Source: Undibacterium paludis (lineage in GTDB: Bacteria > Pseudomonadota > Gammaproteobacteria > Burkholderiales > Burkholderiaceae_D). From it: a stretch of DNA of 64,000 bases. Below are positions 41,858-51,395 of this stretch, in pieces. The notes under the pieces were generated by a model, which had not been told where the DNA came from, did not search any database, and saw only the letters and a list, made by a program, of their open reading frames with translations. The DNA is taken from positions 186,001 to 250,000 of the forward strand of contig NZ_JAKZHX010000006.1 of assembly GCF_022568815.1 (NCBI RefSeq), written 5' to 3'. The position numbers were made by a program, and so were the translations under genes. Each line of letters starts with the position of its first letter. The first letter of the stretch is position 1.

Positions 41858-44536
41858 ATGCGTAACGATATTGCCAGCAAACCAGAGACAATTTTCCGTA
41901 AAGACTATGTAGCCCCGGGATTTTGGGTAGATACGGTAGAGATGGGTTTCGACCTTGATCTGAGTGCCACCCATGTAGCCACCCGCATGACCATGCGCCG
42001 CAATCATGACAGCAGCGAGAAAGACCTGGTCTTGTTTGGCGAATCCCTGAAATTGCTGCAATTGCGCATGAATGGCGTGAACCTCAAGAAGTCTGCCTAC
42101 AAGATAGAAGGCGAGACCCTGCGCATAGCCAATGCCCCGGACGAAGTCACGCTGGAAATTGAAACCCTGATCAATCCGCTCAAGAATACATCCCTGTCCG
42201 GCCTGTATGCGTCCAACGGCAACTTTATTACCCAGTGCGAGGCAGAAGGCTTCCGCAAGATCACCTGGTTTCCCGACCGCCCTGACGTGATGGCGAAATA
42301 TACCGTCATGCTGCGTGCCGACAAGAAAAAATTCCCTGTGCTGCTGAGTAATGGCAATCTGATAGAAGAGGGTGACCTCGGTGATGGCCGCCATTTTGCC
42401 AAATGGGAAGACCCGTTCAAAAAGCCGTCTTACCTGTTCGCCCTGGTTGCTGGCAAGCTGGTTTGCCAGGAAGAAGACTATAAGTTGAAATCTGGTCGCA
42501 AAGTCTTGTTGCAGGTTTGGGTAGAAGACGGCAACCTGGATAAAACCCAGCATGCCATGGATTCCCTCAAGAACAGCATACGTTGGGATGAAGAACGCTT
42601 TGGCCTGGAGCTCGATCTTGACCGCTTCATGATCGTTGCCACTGGCGACTTCAATATGGGCGCGATGGAAAACAAGGGTTTGAATATTTTTAATACCAAG
42701 TTTGTGCTGGCCAATCCAAGCATTGCGACTGACGTTGATTATGCTGGCATAGAATCTGTCGTAGGTCATGAATACTTCCATAACTGGACAGGCAATCGCG
42801 TCACTTGCCGCGACTGGTTCCAGTTGTCCCTGAAAGAAGGCCTGACGGTCTTCCGCGACCAGGAATTTTCTGCCGATCTGGTTGGTACAGCCACAGGCCG
42901 CGCCGTCAAACGCATAGAAGATGTACGCCTGCTGCGTCAGGTACAGTTCTCAGAAGATGCTGGCCCCATGGCCCATCCTGTGCGCCCTGATTCTTTTGTA
43001 GAAATTAATAACTTCTACACCGTCACGATTTATGAAAAAGGTTCAGAAGTCGTGCGTATGTATTACACCCTGCTGGGCCATGATGGCTTCCGCAAGGGCA
43101 TGGATTTGTACTTCGAGCGTCATGATGGCCAGGCTGTTGAATGTGATGACTTCCGTGCTGCCATGGCAGATTCCAGTGGCCGTGACCTGACCCAGTTTGA
43201 ACGCTGGTATAGCCAGGCTGGTACGCCCCGCGTGAAGGTGGAGGCGACTTACGATGCTGATGCACAGACTTATTCCATCACCCTGAGCCAGTCTTGCCCG
43301 GCCACGCCAGGCCAGGCAGAAAAACTGCCTTTCCATATTCCTGTTGCCATGGGCTTGCTCGGTGCCGATGGCAAGGATATTCCTTTGCATTGTGCTGCTT
43401 ATGAAGCGCAGGCAGGCGCGACCAGTCTGGTGCTGGAATTGACAGAAGCCAGCCAGACCTTTGTATTTACTAGTGTTAGCAGCAAACCAGTACCGTCCCT
43501 GTTGCGCAATTTTTCTGCACCAGTTGTGCTGGAAATCGACTACAGCGATGAAGAACTCGGCCTCTTGCTGGCGAATGACAGCGACCCCTTCAACCGCTGG
43601 GAAGCAGGCCAACGCCTGGCAACCCGCCGTCTGGTCAAATTGACGACTGCAGTACAGCAAGGCGAAGAACTGAGCCTGGACAGCATGTTCATCGAAGCCC
43701 TGCGTGCTACCCTGAATGATGCCAGCCTTGATCCAGCTTTCCGTGAACTGGTCCTGACCCTGCCATCAGAAGCGATGATCGCCGAAGAATTCAAGGTCGT
43801 TGATCCGCAAGCCATCCATACAGCCCGCCAGTTTGCCCGTGCCACTATCACCCAGCACCTGCGCGCTGATTTGCTGAGTGCCTATGAAGGCCACCTGACA
43901 CCAGGTAAGTACAGCCCGGATGCACAGTCCATGGCTAAACGTGGTTTGAAAAACCTGGCTCTGTCTTACTTGCTTGAATGGTCGGATGAGTCCACATTCG
44001 AACTGGCAAAAACCCAGTTTGAAGAAGCTGAAAACATGACGGATCGCTTGGCAGCCTTGACCGCACTGAGCAATTTCAGCGGTACTGGCAAACAAGCCAA
44101 GGCAGCAGAAAAAGCCTTGAACAAATTCTATAAAGACTTCAAGAAAGAAGCCCTGGTCATCGACAAATGGTTCATGTTGCAGGCAACTGCTCGTACCACG
44201 GATGTGGCCAAGGTGCGTGAACTGATGAAGCATCCGGCGTTCACGCTCGCCAACCCTAACCGTGCGCGTAGTCTGACCTTTGCTTTCTGCAATGCCAATC
44301 CAGCGCGTTTCCATGCAGTTGATGGCAGTGGTTATGCGCTGTGGGCTGAGCTGGTGATCGCTTTGAACAAACTCAATCCGCAAGTCGCAGCACGCCTGGC
44401 GCGCAGCATGGACCGCTGGAAAAAATACCCAGAAAGCCTGCAAGTACACATGAAGGCAGCTTTGCAAAAAGTAGCCGATACCAAGAAATTGTCGAAAGAC
44501 GTACTGGAAGTAGTTAGCAAGGCCCTGGCTTCATAA
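41858..44536 (+). CDS. pepN: Aminopeptidase N (M1 family zinc peptidase)
   Basis: Cytoplasmic broad-specificity aminopeptidase of 891 residues. The exopeptidase motif GAMEN lies near residue 268, and the zinc motif HEYFH has its ligands at His304 and His308 with catalytic Glu305; the third ligand Glu follows about 20 residues later in LKEGLTVFRDQEFS. Order and length match E. coli PepN. ATG 41858 was chosen because it gives the family N-terminus; the upstream extension begins with TTG and crosses the end of a perfect dyad. The gene is followed 40 bp later by fbp. Confidence 0.96.
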   Translation: MRNDIASKPETIFRKDYVAPGFWVDTVEMGFDLDLSATHVATRMTMRRNHDSSEKDLVLFGESLKLLQLRMNGVNLKKSAYKIEGETLRIANAPDEVTLEIETLINPLKNTSLSGLYASNGNFITQCEAEGFRKITWFPDRPDVMAKYTVMLRADKKKFPVLLSNGNLIEEGDLGDGRHFAKWEDPFKKPSYLFALVAGKLVCQEEDYKLKSGRKVLLQVWVEDGNLDKTQHAMDSLKNSIRWDEERFGLELDLDRFMIVATGDFNMGAMENKGLNIFNTKFVLANPSIATDVDYAGIESVVGHEYFHNWTGNRVTCRDWFQLSLKEGLTVFRDQEFSADLVGTATGRAVKRIEDVRLLRQVQFSEDAGPMAHPVRPDSFVEINNFYTVTIYEKGSEVVRMYYTLLGHDGFRKGMDLYFERHDGQAVECDDFRAAMADSSGRDLTQFERWYSQAGTPRVKVEATYDADAQTYSITLSQSCPATPGQAEKLPFHIPVAMGLLGADGKDIPLHCAAYEAQAGATSLVLELTEASQTFVFTSVSSKPVPSLLRNFSAPVVLEIDYSDEELGLLLANDSDPFNRWEAGQRLATRRLVKLTTAVQQGEELSLDSMFIEALRATLNDASLDPAFRELVLTLPSEAMIAEEFKVVDPQAIHTARQFARATITQHLRADLLSAYEGHLTPGKYSPDAQSMAKRGLKNLALSYLLEWSDESTFELAKTQFEEAENMTDRLAALTALSNFSGTGKQAKAAEKALNKFYKDFKKEALVIDKWFMLQATARTTDVAKVRELMKHPAFTLANPNRARSLTFAFCNANPARFHAVDGSGYALWAELVIALNKLNPQVAARLARSMDRWKKYPESLQVHMKAALQKVADTKKLSKDVLEVVSKALAS

Positions 44537-44576
44537 AGAATTTAAAAGTCACTGAAATAGAAACTGAAAGAACAAC

Positions 44577-45578
44577 ATGAAACGTGTAAGCCTTACCCAA
44601 TACCTGGTCGAAGAACAACGACTGAATAACTCGATCCCTGCAGAGTTGCGCCTGTTGATCGAAGTCGTTGCCCGCGCCTGTAAAACCATCAGCCATGCAG
44701 TAGGCAAGGGCGCGCTCGGTGAAGTGCTGGGTACGGCGGGTAGTGAAAACATTCAGGGTGAAGTACAGAAAAAACTCGACATCCTGTCGAATGAAATCCT
44801 GCTTGAAGCCAATGAATGGGGCGGCCACCTGGCAGCCATGGCGTCAGAAGAAATGGAGAGTATCCATCCGATACCTAACCGCTACCCACAGGGCGAATAC
44901 ATGTTGCTGTTCGATCCACTGGATGGTTCCAGCAATATCGACGTGAATGTCTCCATCGGTACCATCTTCTCGGTATTGAAGGCGCCGGATGGCATGGCCA
45001 AACCGACTGAGAAAGACTTCCTGCAACCCGGCAGCAAGCAAGTCGCAGCCGGCTACGCCGTATATGGCCCGCAGACAGTCTTGGTGCTGACCACAGGTAA
45101 TGGCGTCAACTGCTTCACTCTTGACCGTGAAATGGGTTCTTGGGTACTGACACAACGCAATATGCAAATCCCGGCAGACACCAGGGAATTTGCCATCAAT
45201 GCATCGAACACCCGCCACTGGTACCCGCCAGTCACGCGCTATGTGGAAGAAATGCTGGCAGGCAGCACAGGCCCGCGCGGCAAGGACTTCAACATGCGCT
45301 GGATCGCCTCCATGGTCGCTGACGTACACCGTATCCTGAACCGTGGCGGTATCTTCATGTACCCGGCAGATATGCGTGAGCCCGACAAGGCAGGCAAACT
45401 GCGCCTGATGTACGAAGCCAATCCCATGTCCTTCATCGTAGAACAGGCTGGCGGCGCATCGACGGACGGCAAGCAACGCATGCTCGACATCCAGCCAGAA
45501 AAACTGCATCAGCGTGTGGCGGTGTTTCTGGGTTCAAAAAACGAAGTCGAAAGAGTGACGCAATACCATCAGGAATAG
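44577..45578 (+). CDS. fbp: Fructose-1,6-bisphosphatase class I
   Basis: Gluconeogenic phosphatase of 333 residues. [22 protein letters not shown] is the metal and substrate site with its two Asp residues; earlier, EEMESI provides further metal ligands, and [24 protein letters not shown] forms the C-terminal substrate site (each shown in part). Length matches the class I enzyme. An irreversible fructose-1,6-bisphosphatase fits a sugar metabolism that uses the Entner-Doudoroff pathway encoded at 57-64 kb. A small membrane-protein gene follows 9 bp downstream. Confidence 0.96.
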   Translation: MKRVSLTQYLVEEQRLNNSIPAELRLLIEVVARACKTISHAVGKGALGEVLGTAGSENIQGEVQKKLDILSNEILLEANEWGGHLAAMASEEMESIHPIPNRYPQGEYMLLFDPLDGSSNIDVNVSIGTIFSVLKAPDGMAKPTEKDFLQPGSKQVAAGYAVYGPQTVLVLTTGNGVNCFTLDREMGSWVLTQRNMQIPADTREFAINASNTRHWYPPVTRYVEEMLAGSTGPRGKDFNMRWIASMVADVHRILNRGGIFMYPADMREPDKAGKLRLMYEANPMSFIVEQAGGASTDGKQRMLDIQPEKLHQRVAVFLGSKNEVERVTQYHQE

Positions 45579-45587
45579 CCAGGACAG

Positions 45588-45908
45588 ATGGCAGACATAA
45601 CACAACAAGTAGGTGATCTGGAAGCTGAGATGATCTTGCGTAAAGCAGAGCGCAGGGTAAATGCCAAGGCGACTCTGTACGAGAGTTACCGGCGCGGGCC
45701 AAACGCAATTGTCGTTGGCTTGGTAACAGTGGTTGCATACTACTTTCTGAATACGCTGCCAATTTCAAACTTGCTCGTGATTTTTTTGGCATGTTTGGTG
45801 AGTGTCGTGGTCGAGTTATGTCTTGAACTTTTTATAGTTCACAAAAAATTGAACGCCGCGATCGAATTATTGCAATTGCAAGAAATGGCAAGTAAGGACA
45901 TCTCTTAG
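45588..45908 (+). CDS. Small membrane protein with two hydrophobic spans
   Basis: A 106-residue protein, unrecognised. Residues 1-38 are charged and probably helical (ITQQVGDLEAEMILRKAERR). Two hydrophobic spans follow at about 40-57 (IVVGLVTVVAYYFLNTL) and 60-82 (LLVIFLACLVSVVVELCLEL), and a helical tail with leucines ends at SKDIS. AGGA lies seven bases before the ATG and an intrinsic terminator follows, so it is probably the last gene of the fbp transcript. No function can be assigned. Confidence 0.72.
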   Translation: MADITQQVGDLEAEMILRKAERRVNAKATLYESYRRGPNAIVVGLVTVVAYYFLNTLPISNLLVIFLACLVSVVVELCLELFIVHKKLNAAIELLQLQEMASKDIS

Positions 45909-45936
45909 TATTCAAAATTGGGATGACTGGTATTTG

Positions 45937-45967
45937 AAAACGCGAAGTGTAAGCTTCGCGTTTTTTT
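45937..45967 (+). terminator. Intrinsic terminator after fbp and the small membrane protein
   Basis: The stem CGCGAAG/CTTCGCG (7 bp, extended by A-T pairs) around a six-base loop is followed by seven T at 45961-45967. Confidence 0.85.
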
Positions 45968-45988
45968 ATGGCTGTTTGTAACTTGAGT

Positions 45989-46087
45989 AAAGACCTCTCA
46001 ACACAGAGGGGCACAAAGAAACCCCCAAACCCTTTAAAAATATGAGGTTTTGTCCTGCCTTTCTCGGTGTCTCTGTGGTGAGTCTTT
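45989..46087. repeat. Imperfect inverted repeat with CACAGAG arms
   Basis: Left arm about 45989-46022 (CTCAACACAGAG and following) is the imperfect complement of right arm about 46058-46087 (CTCTGTGGTGAG). The arms share CTCA-x-CACAGAG and AGAAA blocks around a 35-base AT-rich loop. Intergenic elements with this CACAGAG/CTCTGTG pattern occur in many bacteria. The remaining spacer up to ilvD at 46212 holds only AT-rich sequence. Confidence 0.6.
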
Positions 46088-46211
46088 TTGTTTTGAATTT
46101 AATTAGTATCTAATTCGACTTAATGGTTAATAAATTCAATATTTGACATATGGAATCCCCAAGCGCATGCTGATGTAACATTTTCATTTTATCGCCAGCC
46201 TGGAGTCTGAC

Positions 46212-48089
46212 ATGCCCGCATACCGTTCCCGTACCACCACCCATGGCCGCAATATGGCCGGTGCCCGCGCCTTGTGGCGTGCAACTGGCATGAAGGATGG
46301 TGATTTTGATAAACCTATCATCGCCGTCGTCAATTCCTTCACCCAGTTCGTACCTGGTCATGTGCATCTGAAAGACCTGGGCCAGATGGTGGCGCGTGAG
46401 ATTGAAGCGGCTGGTGGTGTTGCCAAAGAATTCAATACGATAGCCGTGGATGACGGTATCGCCATGGGTCATGGCGGCATGCTGTATTCGCTGCCATCCC
46501 GTGAGTTGATTGCTGACTCGGTTGAGTACATGGTCAATGCCCATTGCGCTGACGCCATGGTCTGTATCTCCAACTGCGACAAAATCACGCCCGGTATGCT
46601 GATGGCTGCCATGCGTTTGAATATCCCTGTCGTATTTGTCTCTGGTGGCCCCATGGAAGCAGGCAAGGTGCTGGAGACTTTGCACCCCAAGCAGACTGGC
46701 GAGCAAAAGATCATGAAGATTGATCTGGTCGATGCCATGATCAAGGCGGGTGACAGCAAGGTGTCGGATGAAGAGATAGGCCGCATAGAACGTTCTGCCT
46801 GTCCTACTTGCGGTTCCTGTTCCGGCATGTTCACGGCAAACTCCATGAACTGCCTGACTGAAGCACTGGGCCTGTCCTTGCCGGGCAATGGCACGATATT
46901 GGCAACCCATGCTGACCGCAAGGAACTGTTCCTGCGCGCAGGCCGCCTCGTCGTAGAACTGGCCAAGCGCCATTATGAACAGGACGATTATTCCATCCTA
47001 CCACGCTCCATCGCCAACAAGGCCACTTTTGAAAATGCCATGGCACTCGATGTGTCCATGGGCGGCTCCACCAATACCGTTTTGCATTTGCTCGCTGCTG
47101 CCAATGAAGCTGGCGTGGATTTCAAGATGGCCGATATCGACCGCATCTCGCGCAAGGTACCCTGTCTGTGCAAGGTCGCGCCAATGACCGACAAATACCA
47201 TATTGAAGATGTGCATAGGGCTGGCGGCATTATCTCTATCCTGGGTGAGCTGGCACGCGCCGGTTTGCTTGATACTTCGCGTCCTACCGTGCATAGCCCG
47301 ACCATGGCAGATGCGATTGCGCAGAATGACATTGCCGTGACTGACAATGCGGCAATACGCAAGCTGTTCAGCGCCGCACCGGGTGGTGTGCCTACCCAGA
47401 CGGCTTTCTCACAAGACAAGCGCTTTGACAGCCTCGATACCGACCGTGAAGCGGGCTGCATACGCGACAAGGCACATGCTTATTCGCAGGATGGTGGCCT
47501 GGCTGTGTTGTACGGCAACCTGGCAGAAAAAGGCTGTATCGTCAAAACCGCAGGCGTCGATGAAAGCATCCTCAAATTCACCGGCAAGGCCCGTGTGTTT
47601 GAAAGCCAGGACGCTGCGGTAGAAGCCATCCTCGGCGATACGGTGCATGAAGGTGATGTTGTCATCATCCGTTATGAAGGCCCCAAAGGTGGTCCCGGCA
47701 TGCAGGAAATGCTGTATCCGACTTCCTATATCAAATCCAAGGGCCTGGGCAAAGCCTGCGCCCTGTTCACAGATGGACGTTTCTCTGGTGGTTCTTCCGG
47801 TCTGGTGATAGGCCATGCATCACCGGAAGCTGCCGAGGGTGGGGCGATAGGCCTGGTGGAAGAGGGCGACATTATAGAAATCGATATTCCGGCCCGTACC
47901 ATCAACCTGAAAGTCAGCGACAGCGATCTGGTGCAACGCAGGGCAGCGATGGAAGCACGTGGTCCGCAAGCCTGGCAGCCTGTCAACCGCGACCGCTATG
48001 TGTCACAGGCCCTGCAGGCCTACGCTGCTTTGGCAACGTCGGCTGATCGTGGCGCGGTCAGGGATATTACACAGTTGCAGCGTAAATAG
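46212..48089 (+). CDS. ilvD: Dihydroxy-acid dehydratase
   Basis: Iron-sulphur enzyme of valine, leucine and isoleucine synthesis, 625 residues. Cluster and metal-site motifs are visible: [35 protein letters not shown] (cluster cysteines), and [19 protein letters not shown] at the C-terminus, which carries the active-site serine. The length matches E. coli IlvD. It is paralogous to Edd at 60727. It is monocistronic, with a terminator at both sides. Confidence 0.96.
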   Translation: MPAYRSRTTTHGRNMAGARALWRATGMKDGDFDKPIIAVVNSFTQFVPGHVHLKDLGQMVAREIEAAGGVAKEFNTIAVDDGIAMGHGGMLYSLPSRELIADSVEYMVNAHCADAMVCISNCDKITPGMLMAAMRLNIPVVFVSGGPMEAGKVLETLHPKQTGEQKIMKIDLVDAMIKAGDSKVSDEEIGRIERSACPTCGSCSGMFTANSMNCLTEALGLSLPGNGTILATHADRKELFLRAGRLVVELAKRHYEQDDYSILPRSIANKATFENAMALDVSMGGSTNTVLHLLAAANEAGVDFKMADIDRISRKVPCLCKVAPMTDKYHIEDVHRAGGIISILGELARAGLLDTSRPTVHSPTMADAIAQNDIAVTDNAAIRKLFSAAPGGVPTQTAFSQDKRFDSLDTDREAGCIRDKAHAYSQDGGLAVLYGNLAEKGCIVKTAGVDESILKFTGKARVFESQDAAVEAILGDTVHEGDVVIIRYEGPKGGPGMQEMLYPTSYIKSKGLGKACALFTDGRFSGGSSGLVIGHASPEAAEGGAIGLVEEGDIIEIDIPARTINLKVSDSDLVQRRAAMEARGPQAWQPVNRDRYVSQALQAYAALATSADRGAVRDITQLQRK

Positions 48090-48126
48090 TGCTGTAGACT
48101 GAGCAGCTTGTCTGCTTGCCAAACTC

Positions 48127-48161
48127 AAAGGGCATTCCGGTTTTTACCGGTGCCCTTTTTT
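48127..48161 (+). terminator. Intrinsic terminator after ilvD
   Basis: The stem AAAGGGCA-TT-CCGG pairs with CCGG-TGCCCTTT around the loop TTTTTA, followed by a run of six T. A two-base bulge interrupts the stem. Confidence 0.8.
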
Positions 48162-48363
48162 ATTGTGTAAATCCTCTACTTCGTTCGTTACTTGCTTTTT
48201 GGAATACCGACCCTATATAGCTGTGATCAAGAATAAAACGATCGTTCGTCGCAACAGGTAGGAAATGCGCGCCTCGTTTATACTCTAGTCTGGGCTGACA
48301 ATTGTTATTGTCATTTGGCCATGATCTTAAGTTTTATCCAGAATAAGAATCCGCGAGAACTGT

Positions 48364-48996
48364 ATGTCTAGCAATGAGCAGCCTGTTACCTCAAACGAAC
48401 AGGCTTTGGAGTTTGTCGATTCCTGTAACCTGCCTACGACCTGGGCGACCTTTCGCATGCATGCTTTTGTAGAAACGGCAACAGGTAAAGAGCATATCGC
48501 CCTGACCCTGGGCGATGTTGCTGACGGCAAACCCGTACTTGCGCGCATACATTCAGAATGTCTGACCGGCGACGCCTTATTCAGCAAGCGTTGCGACTGC
48601 GGCCCGCAACTCGAGCTGGCCCTGCAAAAAATCGCCCAGGAAGGGCGTGGTGCTCTATTGTATTTGCGCCAGGAGGGGCGTGGCATAGGTTTGCTCAACA
48701 AGGTGCGCGCCTATCATCTGCAAGACGAAGGTGCTGACACGGTAGAAGCCAATCAAAAACTCGGCTTTGCCGCCGACCTGCGCGACTACAGCCTGTGTAA
48801 CCCCATGCTCAAACATCTGGGTATAGAGTCAGTGCGCTTGATGACCAATAACCCGCGCAAGATTTCGGCGATGGAAGGCATGAACGTCAAGGTGCAGGAG
48901 CACGTGCCCCTGATTGTCAAACGCAACCCCTACAACGAACGTTACCTGAGCACCAAGGTGACCAAGCTGGGCCATCTGATAGAACAGGAACTGTAA
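48364..48996 (+). CDS. ribA: GTP cyclohydrolase II
   Basis: First step of riboflavin synthesis: opens GTP to a diaminopyrimidine. 210 residues. Zinc ligands are in [21 protein letters not shown] (Cys residues); [20 protein letters not shown] is the substrate segment; [17 protein letters not shown] lies in the C-terminal part. It is a stand-alone RibA without a fused RibB domain. The ATG at 48364 has GAGAAC before it. No riboflavin riboswitch is visible in the upstream 270 bp. Confidence 0.94.
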   Translation: MSSNEQPVTSNEQALEFVDSCNLPTTWATFRMHAFVETATGKEHIALTLGDVADGKPVLARIHSECLTGDALFSKRCDCGPQLELALQKIAQEGRGALLYLRQEGRGIGLLNKVRAYHLQDEGADTVEANQKLGFAADLRDYSLCNPMLKHLGIESVRLMTNNPRKISAMEGMNVKVQEHVPLIVKRNPYNERYLSTKVTKLGHLIEQEL

Positions 48997-48999
48997 TAT

Positions 49000-49025
49000 T
49001 GCCAGGATTTTTGAAAATCCTGGCA
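49000..49025. terminator. Perfect 12-bp hairpin between convergent ribA and the HDOD gene
   Basis: TGCCAGGATTTT (49000-49011) and its exact complement (49014-49025) enclose a two-base loop. There is no run of T longer than four, so it is terminator-like but not a classical intrinsic terminator. Confidence 0.5.
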
Positions 49026-49047
49026 GGCATCAGAGTCGGTCTTCAGA

Positions 49048-49890
49048 TCAGACTTCAATGTCTTGCTGTAGCTTTTTAAAGGCTGCAGCAGCTTCGGCCA
49101 ATATCTGACTGAATGATTCTTCGTCCAGGCCCAGGCTTTCCCAGGACTGACCTGAAACTTCAGGTGGAGCCAGATCAGGTGTTGTGGTCACACCCAGGGC
49201 ATGGGCAATACCATCGGCCACATGGATGATAGTCGCCAGAAATCCAAGGCCAGGTTTATCTGGCTGGTGGTGCCCGGCGATTGCTTTGATCATCGTGTCA
49301 GAAAAATTCCACTGTACCGCCAGTGCTTCACCGATGGCGGCATGATCAATTTCCAGTAGCTGCTTTTCAACCTCAAACTGAGTACTCGGCTGCTCCAGTC
49401 TTTGCAGCAAGACAGCTTCATAGGCGCTGGTATAGCTGGTCGCCAGAACAAGGGCACCTATGTCATGCAAGAGACCTGCTGTAAAGGCAACATCGGTATT
49501 GAGGTTTAATCGTTTGGCCAATATTTTTGCCGCAATGGCGACGGCATTCGAATGGCGCCAGAAGTCTTTATGACTAAAGCCTTTGCAATTATTTTCGGGG
49601 AAGCAGCCGCTCAATGCTGCCGTTATCACGATCTGCTTTACCGTATTCAAGCCCAGTAAAGAAATTGCCTGCTGTACCGTGGTGACCTTGATCATGGCGC
49701 CGTAATAAGGCGAATTGGCATAGCGTAGCGTCTTGGCTGTGAGTGCCAGATCCAGGCTGACTTTGTGAGTCAATTCCTGCATATCCAGATTGTCGTTATC
49801 GACATGATTGAGTAATTCCATCACGATGGCCGGCAGGCTGGGCAAGTCCTGGACACTATCTATAATCTGGGCCAGCGAGATGGGATTCAT
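49048..49890 (-). CDS. HDOD-domain signalling protein
   Basis: A 280-residue cytoplasmic protein made of one HDOD domain (about 12-215). The HD-like signature is replaced as usual in this family, but GLLHDIGALVLATSY and EIDHAAIGEALAVQWNFSD are clear. HDOD proteins lack phosphodiesterase activity in most cases and act as adaptors in c-di-GMP, chemotaxis or stress signalling. No kinase or GGDEF gene is adjacent. The C-terminal acidic tail (about 230-280) is not diagnostic. Confidence 0.88.
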   Translation of the reverse strand: MNPISLAQIIDSVQDLPSLPAIVMELLNHVDNDNLDMQELTHKVSLDLALTAKTLRYANSPYYGAMIKVTTVQQAISLLGLNTVKQIVITAALSGCFPENNCKGFSHKDFWRHSNAVAIAAKILAKRLNLNTDVAFTAGLLHDIGALVLATSYTSAYEAVLLQRLEQPSTQFEVEKQLLEIDHAAIGEALAVQWNFSDTMIKAIAGHHQPDKPGLGFLATIIHVADGIAHALGVTTTPDLAPPEVSGQSWESLGLDEESFSQILAEAAAAFKKLQQDIEV

Positions 49891-50104
49891 GGATCAGACT
49901 CCTGTTCTGAAGATGTCTTCTAGCTTGCCAGAAATGTACGCGGCAGTTGTGTCTATTTGTAAATCTTTGCGAAATAACTACAGACAGAACAACTATAAGC
50001 AAGCCCGTATCGCCCCAGTCTTTGGAATGACTGTTTTCGGGAGCAGGCGAGGGCTACAATGACGGGTTTGTTCCAGACCATTCAAGCTTTTAGTTGCCTT
50101 ACCC

Positions 50105-50983
50105 ATGACAATTTACTGTTCGCAGATCAGATTCATATTTGTTGCCGTCCTCTTCCTTAGCATGATTGCCTGCAGCAAAAAAACTGTGGAGCCGCCAGGT
50201 TCTGCCAGTGCCGACCAGGAGCCGGTTGCCAGTCAGCCTGTTACAGGCAATGCCATACAGCCGTTAGTGGCAGATGCACAGGAAATCAATAGTGCTGATG
50301 CCCTGATTGAAACCCTTGCCAGGAATTTTGGACCTTACAATGAAGCCAGACTCTTGAAAGTACTGGAAAATTTTAATCTGCAGCAATTAAAAAAGCATGA
50401 CATCGATGTCGCCAATGCAAATGAAACGATGCTGCCTAAAGATTTCGTCAAGGTCGAATTCCAGGATGATGGCGACTATTTTTCACTGCAAATCAGTGAG
50501 ACAACTGCTGCACATACTTTTGGTATTGATGTCGGAGAAGAGCAGTTTCGCTCTGTGCATTTTAGCAAAAAGACCATGGAAGTGCTGAGTGATATGCCAG
50601 TGAAAAGCCAGGCTATAGCTAAAACGGGCTTGCATATTGGCATAGGCGAACTTGAAAGCTGCTCCGGTACTACACCAGGCAGCGGTTTCTCTATTTTTGA
50701 TTTGAAGCAGGCCGGCAAAATCTATCATGAAGAAAATTTTCAGGATCAGCCTTATTCCTACAAAGTCAAGCCATTGCGTGACGGTGTGGTGGAGATCAGT
50801 ACTCTCAGTGAAAGGTATTTGCCTGCGTCAGAAAAAGAATCGAAACAATGCGAAATTGGTGATTGGGTCAACATTACAGAAACCACGTATACCGTCGCCT
50901 GCCATGTCAACGGAGGAAATTGTACTGTGCAGAAGAAAGCAAAGTACAGGGCAGCCTGTAGCGAGAATGTGGGTTGCGATTGA
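50105..50983 (+). CDS. Cys-rich putative lipoprotein
   Basis: A 292-residue exported protein that I do not recognise. The N-terminus is a lipoprotein signal (IRFIFVAVLFLSMIAC; lipobox Cys at residue 23) and then a Ser/Pro/Glu-rich linker. The middle (about 60-210) reads as a soluble domain (LIETLARNFGPYNEARLLKVLE). The last 60 residues contain several Cys spaced like disulphide pairs (QCEIGDW, ACHVNGGNC, AACSENVGC). An envelope protein of unknown role. It appears monocistronic. Confidence 0.72.
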   Translation: MTIYCSQIRFIFVAVLFLSMIACSKKTVEPPGSASADQEPVASQPVTGNAIQPLVADAQEINSADALIETLARNFGPYNEARLLKVLENFNLQQLKKHDIDVANANETMLPKDFVKVEFQDDGDYFSLQISETTAAHTFGIDVGEEQFRSVHFSKKTMEVLSDMPVKSQAIAKTGLHIGIGELESCSGTTPGSGFSIFDLKQAGKIYHEENFQDQPYSYKVKPLRDGVVEISTLSERYLPASEKESKQCEIGDWVNITETTYTVACHVNGGNCTVQKKAKYRAACSENVGCD

Positions 50984-51395
50984 GAAAACCAATACTGTAA
51001 GGCTGTCGCAGTTACTTTTAACTGGTCACCAATCATCCCAACCCAGCGCCAACCCAATTTGGACACGAGTCGGATTACGCTGATACATACGTTGTTACAT
51101 AGCAGACTTTTTCAAATCGGGTATCGCCAAATGCGGTTCTGTTCGACCAAATAATTGAACGGAGCAGGGCCGACTCTCATCGTCTTCTGGAAAGATTTGA
51201 CAAGGGCGTTCATTTGATTTAACTTTGTAGATAATTAGCTAGTTAGTTAATTAATGAATTAAATATGCTTTTGCCGCATCTTTACTGGTCTTAAGAAGCT
51301 TTGTTTTTAAGACGTATCGGACGCACAGGCTGTCTGGTGGTAAATGCAGGCAGGCGCATGGCGTCAATAAAATCATCATCAACACGGAGTTTGCG
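50984..51395. other. Long spacer before the desaturase gene
   Basis: 412 bp without a convincing gene. It holds a G/C-poor stretch (51231-51266) built of TAGT/TAAT-like steps, and a perfect dyad GTCTTAA-N12-TTAAGAC (51288-51313) lying 83 bp before the desaturase ATG. On the minus strand two short frames (51112-51213, 33 codons; 51026-51088, 20 codons) can be read but have no ribosome sites. Confidence 0.6.

Noticed and set aside
41834..42781. Long open frame antisense to pepN
   Set aside because: Overlaps the secure N-terminal half of PepN and shows no motifs.
46110..46973. Open frame antisense to ilvD
   Set aside because: Histidine-rich shadow of the ilvD codons without a start context.
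48090..48363. Possible FMN riboswitch before ribA
   Set aside because: The sequence between the ilvD terminator and ribA does not show the conserved FMN-element helices.
51026..51213. Two short minus-strand frames upstream of the desaturase
   Set aside because: Lengths of 20 and 33 codons without ribosome sites; too little to call genes.
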